Shown here piece by piece: positions 18,390-26,908 of a DNA stretch of 64,000 nucleotides (positions within the stretch are counted from its first letter, which is position 1; each line of letters starts with the position of its first letter). This DNA is from Serratia sp. DD3 (lineage in GTDB: Bacteria; Pseudomonadota; Gammaproteobacteria; Enterobacterales; Enterobacteriaceae). The stretch is taken from assembly GCF_000496755.2 (NCBI RefSeq), contig NZ_AYKS02000067.1, forward strand, positions 1-64,000, given 5' to 3'. The notes under the pieces were generated by a model. That model saw only the letters and a list, made by a program, of their open reading frames with translations. It made no database searches and had not been told where the DNA came from. Position numbers and translations under genes: made by a program.

Positions 18390-19148
18390 TTAGCAGATCT
18401 CTAGTTGTACATCATACTGCTCGATAATTTTCATCACGCTAGGGGGCGGGTTTTGGTCGGTAAACAGGTAGTCAATCAGGTTCATATTGCCAAGATTAAC
18501 CATCGCATTACGGCCAAATTTGGAATGATCGGTGACTAACATCACACAGCGGGAGTTTTCGATAATGGCTCGTTTGGTGCGTACTTCATGGTAATCGAAT
18601 TCAAGTAGTGAGCCATCCATATCGATACCGCTGATGCCGAGAATGCCGTAGTCGAGGCGGAATTGGGAAATAAAATCCAATGTCGCTTCCCCCATAATGC
18701 CACCATCTCGAGTGCGCACTTCGCCACCAGCCAGGATCAGGCGGAAATCCTCTTTGGCGGTGAGCAGGGTGGCGACATTCAAGTTGTTGGTGACGATGCG
18801 CAGATTTTTATGCCCCATCAATGCATGGGCGACAGCTTCCGGCGTGGTGCCGATATCAATAAACAGTGTCGCGCCATCAGGGATCTGGCTAGCCACGCGC
18901 TGAGCGATGCGATTTTTTTCTTCTGAGTACATGATCTTGCGGTCATGATAGGCGGTATTCACTGAGCTGGAGGGGAAGGCAGCACCACCATGGTGGCGCT
19001 GTATCTTGTTCTGATCAGCCAGGTCATTTAAATCACGTCGAATGGTTTGCGGACTGACGGCGAAATGCTCCACCAACTCTTCGGTGCTGACATAACCCTG
19101 TAAGCGCACCAATTCGATAATTGCGTCATGACGCTGAGTTTGCTTCAT
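18390..19148 (-). CDS. glpR: Glycerol-3-phosphate regulon repressor (DeoR family)
   Basis: This is a 252-aa DeoR-family repressor that binds glp operators and is released by glycerol-3-phosphate. The N-terminal winged HTH is VSTEELVEHFAVSPQTIRRDLNDLADQNKIQRHHGGA (about 17-53). The C-terminal sugar-phosphate sensor has the GTTPEAVAHAL and TNNLNVATLL blocks. The frame is intact along its length. It is the third gene of glpE-glpG-glpR, and glpD follows in the same orientation. Confidence 0.95.
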   Translation of the reverse strand: MKQTQRHDAIIELVRLQGYVSTEELVEHFAVSPQTIRRDLNDLADQNKIQRHHGGAAFPSSSVNTAYHDRKIMYSEEKNRIAQRVASQIPDGATLFIDIGTTPEAVAHALMGHKNLRIVTNNLNVATLLTAKEDFRLILAGGEVRTRDGGIMGEATLDFISQFRLDYGILGISGIDMDGSLLEFDYHEVRTKRAIIENSRCVMLVTDHSKFGRNAMVNLGNMNLIDYLFTDQNPPPSVMKIIEQYDVQLEIC

Positions 19149-19175
19149 GATAATCCCCTAATATGTACCTGGCTG

Positions 19176-20012
19176 TTATTGCTCATTGCGCGTGTGATGT
19201 CGCGTATCCCAGAATGCCATCAATAACCCTAACACTAAACCGGCGATGTGTGCTGCATTAGCAATCGATATGCCAAAAACATCGAAATGGCCGATGACCA
19301 GCCAGAGCACGGAAAATACCATTAGACCCCGTGGCAGATTGATGCCTCGTTCTGGTGCGCGCTCACCGGTTAACCAGACGTAACCTATCAGGGCGTAAAC
19401 CACACCAGAAAGACCGCCAAAGAGAAACCCACTAAATAGCGATTGTGCCCAGCCACTGAAAAGGGCTGAAACCACGGTGATGACAAATAACTTACCGCTA
19501 CCGAGTAATTTTTCCACTGGGCCACCCAGATACCACCACCAGAGCAGGTTAAACGTAATATGCAGTAATGAAAAATGCAGGAAAATATGGCTGACCCAGC
19601 GCCATAGCTGACTATATTGCGAGCTGTTTTGCGGCCAGGAAAGCCAGAACATCACCGTGTTATCCCCCAATATCTGCATCAGAATGTAGATCAGGATGCA
19701 CGATACCATTACCGTGAGGGTCAGTGGTCCCGCTTTGCTGCGGATGGTTTGCAGATAGGAAAATTGTTGGTAGTTCAACCCGGTGTCGGTGTTGCCGGTT
19801 TGCCAACTGGCGGCCTGATAACGTTGGTTGAGGGGATCGTGCAGAAACTGTTGCAGTTCGTGCTGAACTTGCTCCAGATGAGTCTCATCTGCCAGCCAGA
19901 TTTCGGCCGCTTCGTCGCTAGCCTGGACACTAAGCTGCACCCCAAGTGTTGCCATATAATCGACAAAAGCTTGTGCCAAACGCGGGTTGGATACGGCGAT
20001 CACTCGAACCAT
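19176..20012 (-). CDS. glpG: Rhomboid intramembrane serine protease
   Basis: This six-TM intramembrane protease of the inner membrane cleaves transmembrane substrates near the periplasmic face. The ATG at 20012 gives 278 aa (276 in E. coli). An upstream extension of 43 codons in the open frame is rejected by alignment and because it runs into glpE. Residues 1-70 form the cytoplasmic domain. The membrane core holds [19 protein letters not shown], the catalytic Ser202 in [17 protein letters not shown] and His255 in ANAAHIAGL. It is cotranscribed with glpE and glpR. Confidence 0.95.
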   Translation of the reverse strand: MVRVIAVSNPRLAQAFVDYMATLGVQLSVQASDEAAEIWLADETHLEQVQHELQQFLHDPLNQRYQAASWQTGNTDTGLNYQQFSYLQTIRSKAGPLTLTVMVSCILIYILMQILGDNTVMFWLSWPQNSSQYSQLWRWVSHIFLHFSLLHITFNLLWWWYLGGPVEKLLGSGKLFVITVVSALFSGWAQSLFSGFLFGGLSGVVYALIGYVWLTGERAPERGINLPRGLMVFSVLWLVIGHFDVFGISIANAAHIAGLVLGLLMAFWDTRHHTRNEQ

Positions 20013-20156
20013 AGGTTTTCCGTCTCGGTAGATAATATTGACCACGGATATGACTAGCAGTGGTATTGAGGGATGATTATAGCGTTGAAATCCTGCCGAT
20101 AGGCAATGGAATGGATAAAAAGCGGGGGATAATTGATCCACCGCTTAGATGAGCTG

Positions 20157-20483
20157 TTATGAAGAGGCGGTGACCTCTTGCGGAAACTGACGTGCCCAGG
20201 CTTCGAAACCACCATCAATGCTATAGACGGCTTCAAACCCTTGTTGCCGTAGGTACTGTGCCGCACCGCGGCTGCTAACACCGTGGTAGCACATGACCAT
20301 CACCGGGTGCTCGAACTCATTGTGCTGCATAAAGGTTGTCAGGCTGTCATTGGTAAGATGGAATGCGCCTGGTACATGGCTTACGGCAAAACTTTGTGGG
20401 TCTCGAATATCGACCAGCGTCGCACTGCCCTCTTTCAGGTGAGAATAGGCCTGCTCAATATTGATCGTTTCAGCTTGCTGCAT
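20157..20483 (-). CDS. glpE: Thiosulfate sulfurtransferase GlpE (rhodanese)
   Basis: This single-domain rhodanese moves sulfane sulfur from thiosulfate to cyanide in vitro; its natural acceptor may be thioredoxin. The ATG at 20483 gives 108 aa, as in E. coli. The active-site loop is [14 protein letters not shown] with Cys65. The domain is otherwise complete ([20 protein letters not shown]). The ribosome site GAGG is about 10 nt upstream. It is the first gene of the glpEGR operon. Confidence 0.94.
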   Translation of the reverse strand: MQQAETINIEQAYSHLKEGSATLVDIRDPQSFAVSHVPGAFHLTNDSLTTFMQHNEFEHPVMVMCYHGVSSRGAAQYLRQQGFEAVYSIDGGFEAWARQFPQEVTASS

Positions 20484-20679
20484 AATGTTAACGTGCCTCA
20501 TTGTGCGGGGGAATTTTGGGAGAGTGTACCCCATTTTGCTGTTATTAAGACCAGAGCAAACCTATGGTTATCGGTAACGACAATTAGCCCCCCTCGAGCC
20601 CCTAAACCAGCGGCACTTCAACTCCTTGGTGACGCTGAAAAAGCCGGTCTGCTTTGGCGATAAGGACAAGGAGAACAAG

Positions 20680-20898
20680 ATGACCAATACCTTACCGATG
20701 TTGCAAGTGGCCCTGGATAACCCGTCAATGGATGATGCCTAGCGGACCGCGCGCTTGATTGCCAATGAAGTCGGTGGCGAGTATGAATTGGCCACCGGGC
20801 GGGTGATTGGCGAAACGCTGGGGCAACAAGAGCCGTTGTATACGTCAGGGATAGTGGTTTATCAGCATTGGCACAATGCTTATTACGGGCAGTGTTGA
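20680..20898 (+). pseudogene. Collapsed remnant of a ulaD/sgbH - ulaF/araD type cluster
   Basis: A frame begins at ATG 20680 behind AAGGAGAAC. It reads MTNTLPMLQVALDNPSMDDA, then TAG (20740-20742), then [10 protein letters not shown]. This matches the first about 30 residues of 3-keto-L-gulonate-6-phosphate decarboxylase (UlaD/SgbH). In the same frame it then passes into [15 protein letters not shown], which resembles an inner block of L-ribulose-5-phosphate 4-epimerase (AraD: NGEYEWETGNVIVET), and ends with NAYYGQ, like the AraD C-terminus. In ula and sgb clusters the epimerase gene follows the decarboxylase with one gene between. A large internal deletion plus further loss explains the mosaic. 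The 3' end overlaps the end of the oxidoreductase gene on the other strand. Confidence 0.75.
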
Positions 20899-22172
20899 GT
20901 CTTGCTGCTTAATGTTCCAACTAATGTTCCAATCCGCACCGGAGAAAGTGGCACTCTGGGGGCGGGTGGAGCCCAGCCCAGTAGCGTGTGAGCGGCGGTG
21001 GCACAAATTTTTCCCTGACAAGCCCCCATGCCACATCGGCTGTGGAGTTTAGCCTGCTGCCAATTGTCATGGGGCGTCAGCATAGAGAGTGGGACATCTT
21101 CGCAGCGGCAGAGCAAGGTCTCTGGTGTTGCCAACTGTTTGACTGCCTGGTTCAGGGTGAACGCGGTGGCCACATGGTCTGCAAACTGCAACCAACGGTG
21201 GCGTAAGTGAAACAGCGTTGCTGCCTGGGAATAGTGTTCTATTGCGGCATAACCGGCGATAGTGCCTTCCACCAGCGCTAATTCGCTGCCGCCTATACCA
21301 GTACACTCTCCTGCGGCATAAATAGTTGGCTGGCTGCTCTGCTGCCATTGATCCACGGTTATCTTCTGTGCGTTTAAATGGCAACCCAGTAATTGGGCTA
21401 ATTCGCTATTCGGGACCAAGCCAAAGCCACAGGCAAGCCTATCGCAGGAGACCGTTTTTTCCCGTTGGCCCAACCTGATACGCACCGCCTCTAAGCGTTG
21501 TTCTCCTAATGCTTCCAGCACCATGCTGTCTGGCCGATAATGGCGTTGAAATAGGCGCAATGCCTGCCATCCTTTGCTCGGCCAGCGCCATAATTGGCAA
21601 CTGAAGGCCAGTAATGCCGGCCATTTGGCCTGTTCGGCGATGCCGACCACCTGGCCACCCACTCGCTGCACACTGTTGGCTACCGCCAACAATAATGGGC
21701 CGCTACCGGCAATCATGACCCGCTGTCGTTGCAGGGGTAGGCCATTTTTCACCATCGCCTGCAATCCACCTGCACCTGTGACACCTGGCAAGGTCCAACC
21801 GGGGAAAGGCAGTAACTGTTCTCGAGCGCCGGTACACAGGATCAGTCGTTGGTAACTGATGGTGCCATATTGGTCAGAACTTTCATAAATTAGGCGCTGA
21901 GGGCCGTTGCTCCCAACGATCTTTGTATTGCTAAGCAGTGTGATGTTTTGGTTTTTTTTGATCATCTCGATATGTCGCTTTGCCTTGGCAGCGATTGGCA
22001 TCACTGGGCCATCACGCCAGATTTGCCCGCCGGGGCGAGGGTTATCATCAATGATCAGGATCGGCGTCTGTTTAGTGGCAGCGGCGTTGGCTGCCGCCAT
22101 CCCTGCGGGGCCAGCGCCGATAATCAGAATGTCGCAATGCCAGTTTTTTAGCGTGCAAGCGGAAGACATCAT
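20883..22172 (-). CDS. FAD/NAD(P)-binding oxidoreductase, likely D-hydroxyproline dehydrogenase large subunit (HcnB-like)
   Basis: This 429-aa protein has an FAD Rossmann motif [18 protein letters not shown] near the start and a second nucleotide-binding motif [17 protein letters not shown] mid-protein. A C-terminal cysteine-rich BFD-like domain follows (LLCRCEDVP...[11 protein letters not shown]). It belongs to the group containing HcnB and the alpha subunit of heteromeric D-amino-acid/D-hydroxyproline dehydrogenases. The start ATG at 22172 overlaps the stop of the [2Fe-2S] gene by 4 bp, behind GAGGA. Gene company (epimerase, DadA-like subunit, ferredoxin-like subunit) makes oxidation of cis-4-hydroxy-D-proline the best guess. 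Hydrogen cyanide synthase is the main alternative, because hcnABC is homologous. Confidence 0.82.
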   Translation of the reverse strand: MMSSACTLKNWHCDILIIGAGPAGMAAANAAATKQTPILIIDDNPRPGGQIWRDGPVMPIAAKAKRHIEMIKKNQNITLLSNTKIVGSNGPQRLIYESSDQYGTISYQRLILCTGAREQLLPFPGWTLPGVTGAGGLQAMVKNGLPLQRQRVMIAGSGPLLLAVANSVQRVGGQVVGIAEQAKWPALLAFSCQLWRWPSKGWQALRLFQRHYRPDSMVLEALGEQRLEAVRIRLGQREKTVSCDRLACGFGLVPNSELAQLLGCHLNAQKITVDQWQQSSQPTIYAAGECTGIGGSELALVEGTIAGYAAIEHYSQAATLFHLRHRWLQFADHVATAFTLNQAVKQLATPETLLCRCEDVPLSMLTPHDNWQQAKLHSRCGMGACQGKICATAAHTLLGWAPPAPRVPLSPVRIGTLVGTLSSKTQHCP

Positions 22173-22426
22173 GAGTGTGTCCTCGTGATCATCATATCGT
22201 TGCGGCACAGCGTTTGGCAGGCGGGGCGGCGTAACCCGTCAATGGTCACTCGGCACTCCTGACAGATCCCCATACCACAGAATGGGGTACGCCATTGCCC
22301 AGTAAGCGATTCTCTGCAACCAGCTTGATCAGTGAGGCTTAATGCCACCGCTACCGTGATACCGCAAGGAACGGAAAACAGCTCGCCATCAATTGATAAC
22401 TGAATAGAACGCGCCATGTTTATCAT
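22169..22426 (-). CDS. Small (2Fe-2S)-binding subunit, D-hydroxyproline dehydrogenase type (HcnA-like)
   Basis: This 85-aa ferredoxin-like protein has the plant-type cysteine pattern FCGMGICQECRVTIDG...ACQTLC, with Cys50, 55, 58 and 70 as likely ligands. It resembles HcnA and the gamma subunit of bacterial D-hydroxyproline dehydrogenase, carrying electrons between the two flavin subunits. The start ATG 22426 overlaps the upstream stop (ATGA) and a later ATG (codon 4) is possible. It is the third gene in a row of four coupled by 4-bp overlaps. Confidence 0.85.
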   Translation of the reverse strand: MINMARSIQLSIDGELFSVPCGITVAVALSLTDQAGCRESLTGQWRTPFCGMGICQECRVTIDGLRRPACQTLCRNDMMITRTHS

Positions 22427-23571
22427 CGGTTATTCTCCGTAACTGCAAGGGGGATGTGTGTGGATAAAAAACGACTTGCCAGATAGGGCGTGGCATCAAT
22501 CGGCGGCGTATGTCCCTGGATCAACGCCGTGAGGATTTGTGCACTGCCCGTTGCTGTGGTGACGCCTAACCCTTCATGGCCCACTGCCAGCCAAAGCCCT
22601 TTATACCTGGGATGCGCACCTAGCAGGGGCAGGTTATCGGGGGATGTTGCACGAAATCCACTCCAACTGCGGATCAGGTTCATCTCTGCCAAACTCGGTA
22701 GATAGTGCAGTGCACGTTGCAGCATGGCTTGCAAGACCGGCATCTCTACGGTGGGGTCGAGGGTGTTAAATTGGCGTGAAGATCCGATGAGCAGTTGCCC
22801 GGTAGGGCGCGGCTGTACATTAAAGGCCACTGAAGTTCCGCTGTTGGCATGAGCGCTTGCCACGTAGCCTAATTCGACAAGTTGATGATGCACCCGCAGA
22901 GGGTAGCGATCAGTAATGGCCAACTGGCCTTTTTTGGGTTGTAGAGGCAACTCAGGCAGCAGATGTTGTGCGTGAATGCCATTGGCTAGAATGATGGCTG
23001 GCGCGCTAAGGTTTTCTCCATCAGCCAACACCACGCTTTGTTCTTCCAAGCGAACCACCTCTGCATGGCGTAGCGTTACTCGCTCTTTCCCTTGTTGGAC
23101 TAACCATTGTGCGACATTGGGGGCATAGAGAATGCCCTCGCTCGGTACGCGTAAGCCCCCAGTCAGGCCTTGACGCAGCATCGGTTCAATATGTTGAAGC
23201 TGCTGGGCGCTCAGCAGTGCGCTCTGGATGCCAACACTGGCCAAGCGCTGCTGTTTTTGTTCTGCCAGTGACATCTCTTCAGGGTGGGCGGCAATCCACA
23301 GTGTGCCGCAAGCGTGCCAAGCACATGAGGCGGGCATTTGCTCAAGGAGTGGACGCCACTGTGCAATAGAATAACTGCTCAGCGCCAGCTCGGCCGGGTT
23401 ATCATCCATGCAGACCAGATGCCCCATCCCTGCGGCCGTTGCAGCGCGGCTCTGATTGTCAAGTAACAGGATACGGTAACCGGCCTGGGCTAACTGATGA
23501 GCGCAACTTGCACCGATGATACCTGCTCCCACCACGATCACATCTGCCTGCGTCAGTCGTGAGTGACTCAT
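22423..23571 (-). CDS. DadA-like FAD-dependent amino-acid oxidoreductase, likely D-hydroxyproline dehydrogenase catalytic subunit
   Basis: This 382-aa DAO-superfamily protein has the FAD motif [29 protein letters not shown] at residues 10-38 and the late DAO block [20 protein letters not shown]...[21 protein letters not shown]. It is like HcnC and the beta subunit of D-hydroxyproline dehydrogenase, which oxidises cis-4-hydroxy-D-proline to 1-pyrroline-4-hydroxy-2-carboxylate. It follows the epimerase with an ATGA overlap, so substrate formation and oxidation are coupled at translation. Confidence 0.85.
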   Translation of the reverse strand: MSHSRLTQADVIVVGAGIIGASCAHQLAQAGYRILLLDNQSRAATAAGMGHLVCMDDNPAELALSSYSIAQWRPLLEQMPASCAWHACGTLWIAAHPEEMSLAEQKQQRLASVGIQSALLSAQQLQHIEPMLRQGLTGGLRVPSEGILYAPNVAQWLVQQGKERVTLRHAEVVRLEEQSVVLADGENLSAPAIILANGIHAQHLLPELPLQPKKGQLAITDRYPLRVHHQLVELGYVASAHANSGTSVAFNVQPRPTGQLLIGSSRQFNTLDPTVEMPVLQAMLQRALHYLPSLAEMNLIRSWSGFRATSPDNLPLLGAHPRYKGLWLAVGHEGLGVTTATGSAQILTALIQGHTPPIDATPYLASRFLSTHIPLAVTENNR

Positions 23572-24518
23572 CCGGTAATGCCCCAGGCGAAAGGGTCCTG
23601 CCCATCGATCAGTAAGCGGGTGTCACCGCACACATAGGCATGACCACGAATGACAGGCATAATCTCTCCCCCTACCAAGCTATAATATGCCTGAAATTCA
23701 CTGCCGATCACGCTTTTTTGCCGCCAGATCTCCCCAGGTTTCAATCGTCCATCGGCGGCCAGACAGGCGAGTTTGGCGCTGGTTCCGGTACCACAGGGGG
23801 AACGGTCATACGCCTTGCCGGGACAGAGAACAAAATTACGGCTATCGGCTTCGGGATCAGGGGAAAATAGCTCAATATGGTCGATTATTGCGCCATTTTC
23901 TCCATGAATACCCGACTGTTCCAGAGCCTGACGTACCGCCCAACTATAGTGTGTGAGGGCTTCAAGATTATGCGGGCCGACCACTAACGGGTGATCGTTA
24001 ATCAGAAAAAACCAATTTCCCCCCCAAGCGATATCGCCACAGACGGTTCCGTAGCCAGGAACCTCGACGGTCACTTGTTTGCGATAACGGTAGGCTGGCA
24101 CGTTATGCACGGTAACGCTGCCATCCTGATGTAACTCGGCCTCCACTGTACCGACTGGCGTATCGATTTTATGCCGTCCTGCACTGATCCTGCCCAAATA
24201 AGCCAGCGAGGTCACGACGCCGATGGTGCCATGACCGCACATGCCTAAGTAACCGGTATTATTGAAGAAAATAACGCCAGCGCAGGCATCGGGGGTGGTG
24301 GGGGGGCAGAGTAACGCCCCGACCAGGACATCATTGCCACGGGGCTCCAGAATGCTGGTACATCGCCAGTGATCAAACTCCCGCTCCAATATGGTTTGTT
24401 GTTCGGCGACACTCCCCGTACCTAATGCAGGAAAACCATCGACCACCAAGCGAGTTGGTTCGCCTCCCGTATGAGAATCAATCACATGGATCATGGTGAA
24501 TTGAGAAGATGGAGTCAT
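23568..24518 (-). CDS. 4-hydroxyproline 2-epimerase (proline racemase family)
   Basis: This 316-aa enzyme interconverts trans-4-hydroxy-L-proline and cis-4-hydroxy-D-proline without cofactor, using two cysteines. Both are present: Cys94 in GMCGHGTIG and Cys242 in [13 protein letters not shown] pair of Cys fits racemases/epimerases. trans-3-hydroxyproline dehydratases, the main alternative in this family, carry Thr at the second position. It begins [30 protein letters not shown], and the methionine at residue 9 is a possible alternative start. It is the first gene of the minus-strand arm of the module, divergent from the PAS-AraC regulator. Confidence 0.9.
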   Translation of the reverse strand: MTPSSQFTMIHVIDSHTGGEPTRLVVDGFPALGTGSVAEQQTILEREFDHWRCTSILEPRGNDVLVGALLCPPTTPDACAGVIFFNNTGYLGMCGHGTIGVVTSLAYLGRISAGRHKIDTPVGTVEAELHQDGSVTVHNVPAYRYRKQVTVEVPGYGTVCGDIAWGGNWFFLINDHPLVVGPHNLEALTHYSWAVRQALEQSGIHGENGAIIDHIELFSPDPEADSRNFVLCPGKAYDRSPCGTGTSAKLACLAADGRLKPGEIWRQKSVIGSEFQAYYSLVGGEIMPVIRGHAYVCGDTRLLIDGQDPFAWGITG

Positions 24519-24695
24519 AGCGGCCCTATAAGTTAATGAAATGTTATTTTTACTAAGATAGAGTGAGGGATAGGCGGTGTTAGTGCTTGACGCTTTTCTG
24601 TTTTTTGCATAGAGAAATCAGCACAATTTCTGGCGCGGTGATCCATGACGCGGCAGTGACAGCCTGAAAAATAGTGTGTCAAAGAGGGTTAACTA

Positions 24696-25547
24696 ATGGA
24701 CCAGACCTTTGAAATAGACTTTCCGGCTGCAGCAGATCAGACCATCACTGAATCACCCGTCGCCGCCTCGGCCACACTGTCTGTTGACCAATTAGCCACA
24801 CTATGTGAGGGATTAGTATTCCAGCGCCCGCAGGATATCAACGCGGTACTCAATGCCATTGCCCTGATCACGCCCTTGCTGAACGCTATCTCGAATGTGG
24901 TTTTTTTTATCAAAGACAGTGAAGCTCGTTACCTGATTGCCAATTTGACGCTTGCCAAACGTTGTGGCTTTAAAACTGTTGCCTCACTCCTAGGAAAAAC
25001 GTCGTCAGAAGTCTTTCCATCCAAGCTGGGTTTTGGCTATACCGAACAGGATCAGCGTGTATTACAGCAGGGGATGCGAATACAGGATCAGTTGGAAATG
25101 CACCTGTATGCGGGTCGAGAAACAGGCTGGTGTTTAACTCAGAAACTACCGCTTTATGATGTGCAGGGCAGGATCATCGGTATGGCAGGGATTTCTTACG
25201 ATTTACAACAAGCCAAGGCCAACCATCCGGCTTATCGTCGCTTGGTCGCCGTGGATGATTATATCCGCCAACATTACAGCCAGCCGATAATGATGAGTGA
25301 ATTGACTCAGTTGACGGGTTTGTCTGTGGCACAGTTGGAACGTTACTGTAAACGTATTTTCCACCTGACTCCCCGGCAGATGATCCATAAAGTCCGCTTG
25401 GAGAAAGCATCTGAATTGCTGGCAACCGACATGCCGATCACCGAGATTGCACTGCATTGTGGCTATACTGACCACAGTGCTTTTAGCCGTCAATTTAAAG
25501 CACTCACTGGCACCACACCACGGTGTTTTCGATTATCGCTGAAGTAG
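24696..25547 (+). CDS. PAS domain-containing AraC-family transcriptional regulator
   Basis: This 283-aa protein is a likely activator of the hydroxyproline module. A PAS domain spans about residues 58-170 (NAISNVVFFIKDSEARYLIAN through LYDVQGRIIGMAGISYDL). An AraC double HTH covers about 185-283 (DDYIRQHYSQPIMMSELTQLTGLSVAQLERYCKRIF, then ITEIALHCGYTDHSAFSRQFKALTGTTP). The start follows AAGAGGG at good spacing. It lies between the two divergent arms of the module, 177 bp from the epimerase and about 400 bp before the deaminase. The PAS domain probably binds hydroxyproline or a pathway imine; that is inference. Confidence 0.88.
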   Translation: MDQTFEIDFPAAADQTITESPVAASATLSVDQLATLCEGLVFQRPQDINAVLNAIALITPLLNAISNVVFFIKDSEARYLIANLTLAKRCGFKTVASLLGKTSSEVFPSKLGFGYTEQDQRVLQQGMRIQDQLEMHLYAGRETGWCLTQKLPLYDVQGRIIGMAGISYDLQQAKANHPAYRRLVAVDDYIRQHYSQPIMMSELTQLTGLSVAQLERYCKRIFHLTPRQMIHKVRLEKASELLATDMPITEIALHCGYTDHSAFSRQFKALTGTTPRCFRLSLK

Positions 25548-25945
25548 CGGTGATCCGCAGGTCCAATCCCCACCCATTTCCTGGTTGATCGCCCTTGAAC
25601 TGGCTAGCCACTGTTGTGCTGTTTTCGTTGCTCCGCCCCCTTTTTCTCACACTTTATGCTGGCAGTGATAGCCATTACGCGTTTCGGCATTCCAGATCAC
25701 TATGCTGATTTCATCATAGCAATCAGAGAAAACCCTCAAGCGGAGTGACGGGTTCATTGTCAGTATGGGGCAGAAGTTCACCATTGGTTTACATTAAATT
25801 AACATTTCCCTGGTGGCCTTCTATGCCCAAGTTCAATGAAGTTGCAGGTAGGCGGCAAGCGAGTGGAAGCCGCCAACACCACTGCTTCTTAAAGGATGAA
25901 AGGTATATCCATTTACCTCATGACTTAACGAATAGGTGTGACAAT
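25548..25945 (+). other. Leader region of the hydroxyproline catabolic operon
   Basis: These 398 bp hold no convincing gene. They contain a shortened ERIC element (25822-25907). The open frame that runs from 25745 into the deaminase gene passes through the ERIC and is not a credible N-terminus. The operon promoter and the AraC-protein site should lie here or just before the ERIC. Confidence 0.5.
25822..25907 (+). repeat. Short (internally deleted) ERIC element
   Basis: It begins TATGCCCAAGTTCAATGAAG and ends GGATGAAAGGTATA, the two ends of an ERIC, including GTAGGCGGCAAGCGAGTG. The central palindrome present in the 128-bp copy at 56502 is missing, leaving 86 bp. It lies 38 bp before the deaminase start codon, inside the expected mRNA leader. 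Confidence 0.8.
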
Positions 25946-26869
25946 ATGAGCCATAAAACAGTGAACTGGCACGGTGTTTTTCCTGCGGTAAGCACTCAGT
26001 TTAAAGCGGATTTCTCTTTGGATCTCGACGCGACACATCGCGTGATCAAAAACTTGGTGAAGGATGGTGTTTCAGGCTTGGTGGTCAATGGCACCGTGGG
26101 GGAAAACACCTCAATGACGACCCAAGAAAAACGTTCTGTTATTGAAGTTGCCGTGGATGCCGCTGCTGGTCAGGTGCCGGTCTTATCCGGTGTGGCGGAA
26201 CTGACCACCGCCAATGCGCGTGAAATGGTGGCGGAAGCCGGTAAAGCGCAGGCGGATGGCATTATGCTGATGCCGCCGTTGGTGTATAGCCCGACGATCC
26301 GTGAAACCGTTGCTTATTTTCGTACCATTGCCGCCTCAACCGACCTACCGATCATGCTCTACAACAACCCGTTGATCTACAAAAACGATGTCACTCCCGA
26401 TGTCCTCACCACCATGGCCGATTGTGACAACATCGTGGCGTTCAAGGATTCCTCTGGGAACACGCGCCCTTTCATTGATATTCCTAATGCGGTGGGGGAT
26501 CGCTTTGTGTTGTTTGCGGGGCTGGACGATGTGGTACTGGAGTGTGTCGCGGTGGGGGCTGCTGGATGGGTCTCTGGGATGTCCAATGTCTTTCCTCGCG
26601 AGGGTGAAACGTTATTCCGCCTGGCAAAGCAGGGGCGTTTTGACGAGGCATTAGCACTTTATCGCTGGTTTATGCCATTGCTCCACCTTGATTATCGTCC
26701 TGACCTGGTGCAGTGCATCAAACTGTGTGAGGAAATGGTCGGCCGTGGTAGTGCCATCACTCGGCCACCACGTTTGCCTCTGGAAGGTCAGACCTTGGCT
26801 GAGGTGAAGGCAGTGGTTGAAAAAGCGCTGGCTTGCCGACCAACGACATTGCCGGATGTTGGACTCTAA
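25946..26869 (+). CDS. Dihydrodipicolinate synthase family protein, likely 1-pyrroline-4-hydroxy-2-carboxylate deaminase
   Basis: This 307-aa (beta/alpha)8 lyase has the Schiff-base Lys167 in NIVAFKDSSGNTRPF and a conserved Tyr139 in PIMLYNNP. The family glyoxylate-type motif appears as NGTVGENTSM. In trans-4-hydroxyproline catabolism such a protein deaminates 1-pyrroline-4-hydroxy-2-carboxylate to 2-oxoglutarate semialdehyde. The ATG at 25946 is selected behind AGGTG, and the alignment to DapA-type proteins starts there. Its neighbours, the semialdehyde dehydrogenase 39 bp downstream and the epimerase upstream, support the role. Other members of this superfamily make keto-deoxy sugars, so the assignment rests on context. 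Confidence 0.85.
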   Translation: MSHKTVNWHGVFPAVSTQFKADFSLDLDATHRVIKNLVKDGVSGLVVNGTVGENTSMTTQEKRSVIEVAVDAAAGQVPVLSGVAELTTANAREMVAEAGKAQADGIMLMPPLVYSPTIRETVAYFRTIAASTDLPIMLYNNPLIYKNDVTPDVLTTMADCDNIVAFKDSSGNTRPFIDIPNAVGDRFVLFAGLDDVVLECVAVGAAGWVSGMSNVFPREGETLFRLAKQGRFDEALALYRWFMPLLHLDYRPDLVQCIKLCEEMVGRGSAITRPPRLPLEGQTLAEVKAVVEKALACRPTTLPDVGL

Positions 26870-26908
26870 ATGTGTTTTTTCAATAACCAATTGAATAATG
26901 GAGTGTAA

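Noticed and set aside
20535..20663. Tail of another sugar gene upstream of the ulaD remnant
   Set aside because: A short peptide ending ALQLLGDAEKAGLLWR is open here, but I cannot match it to any family with confidence.
25745..25945. 67-codon extension of the deaminase frame
   Set aside because: It crosses the short ERIC; DapA-family alignment starts at the ATG at 25946.
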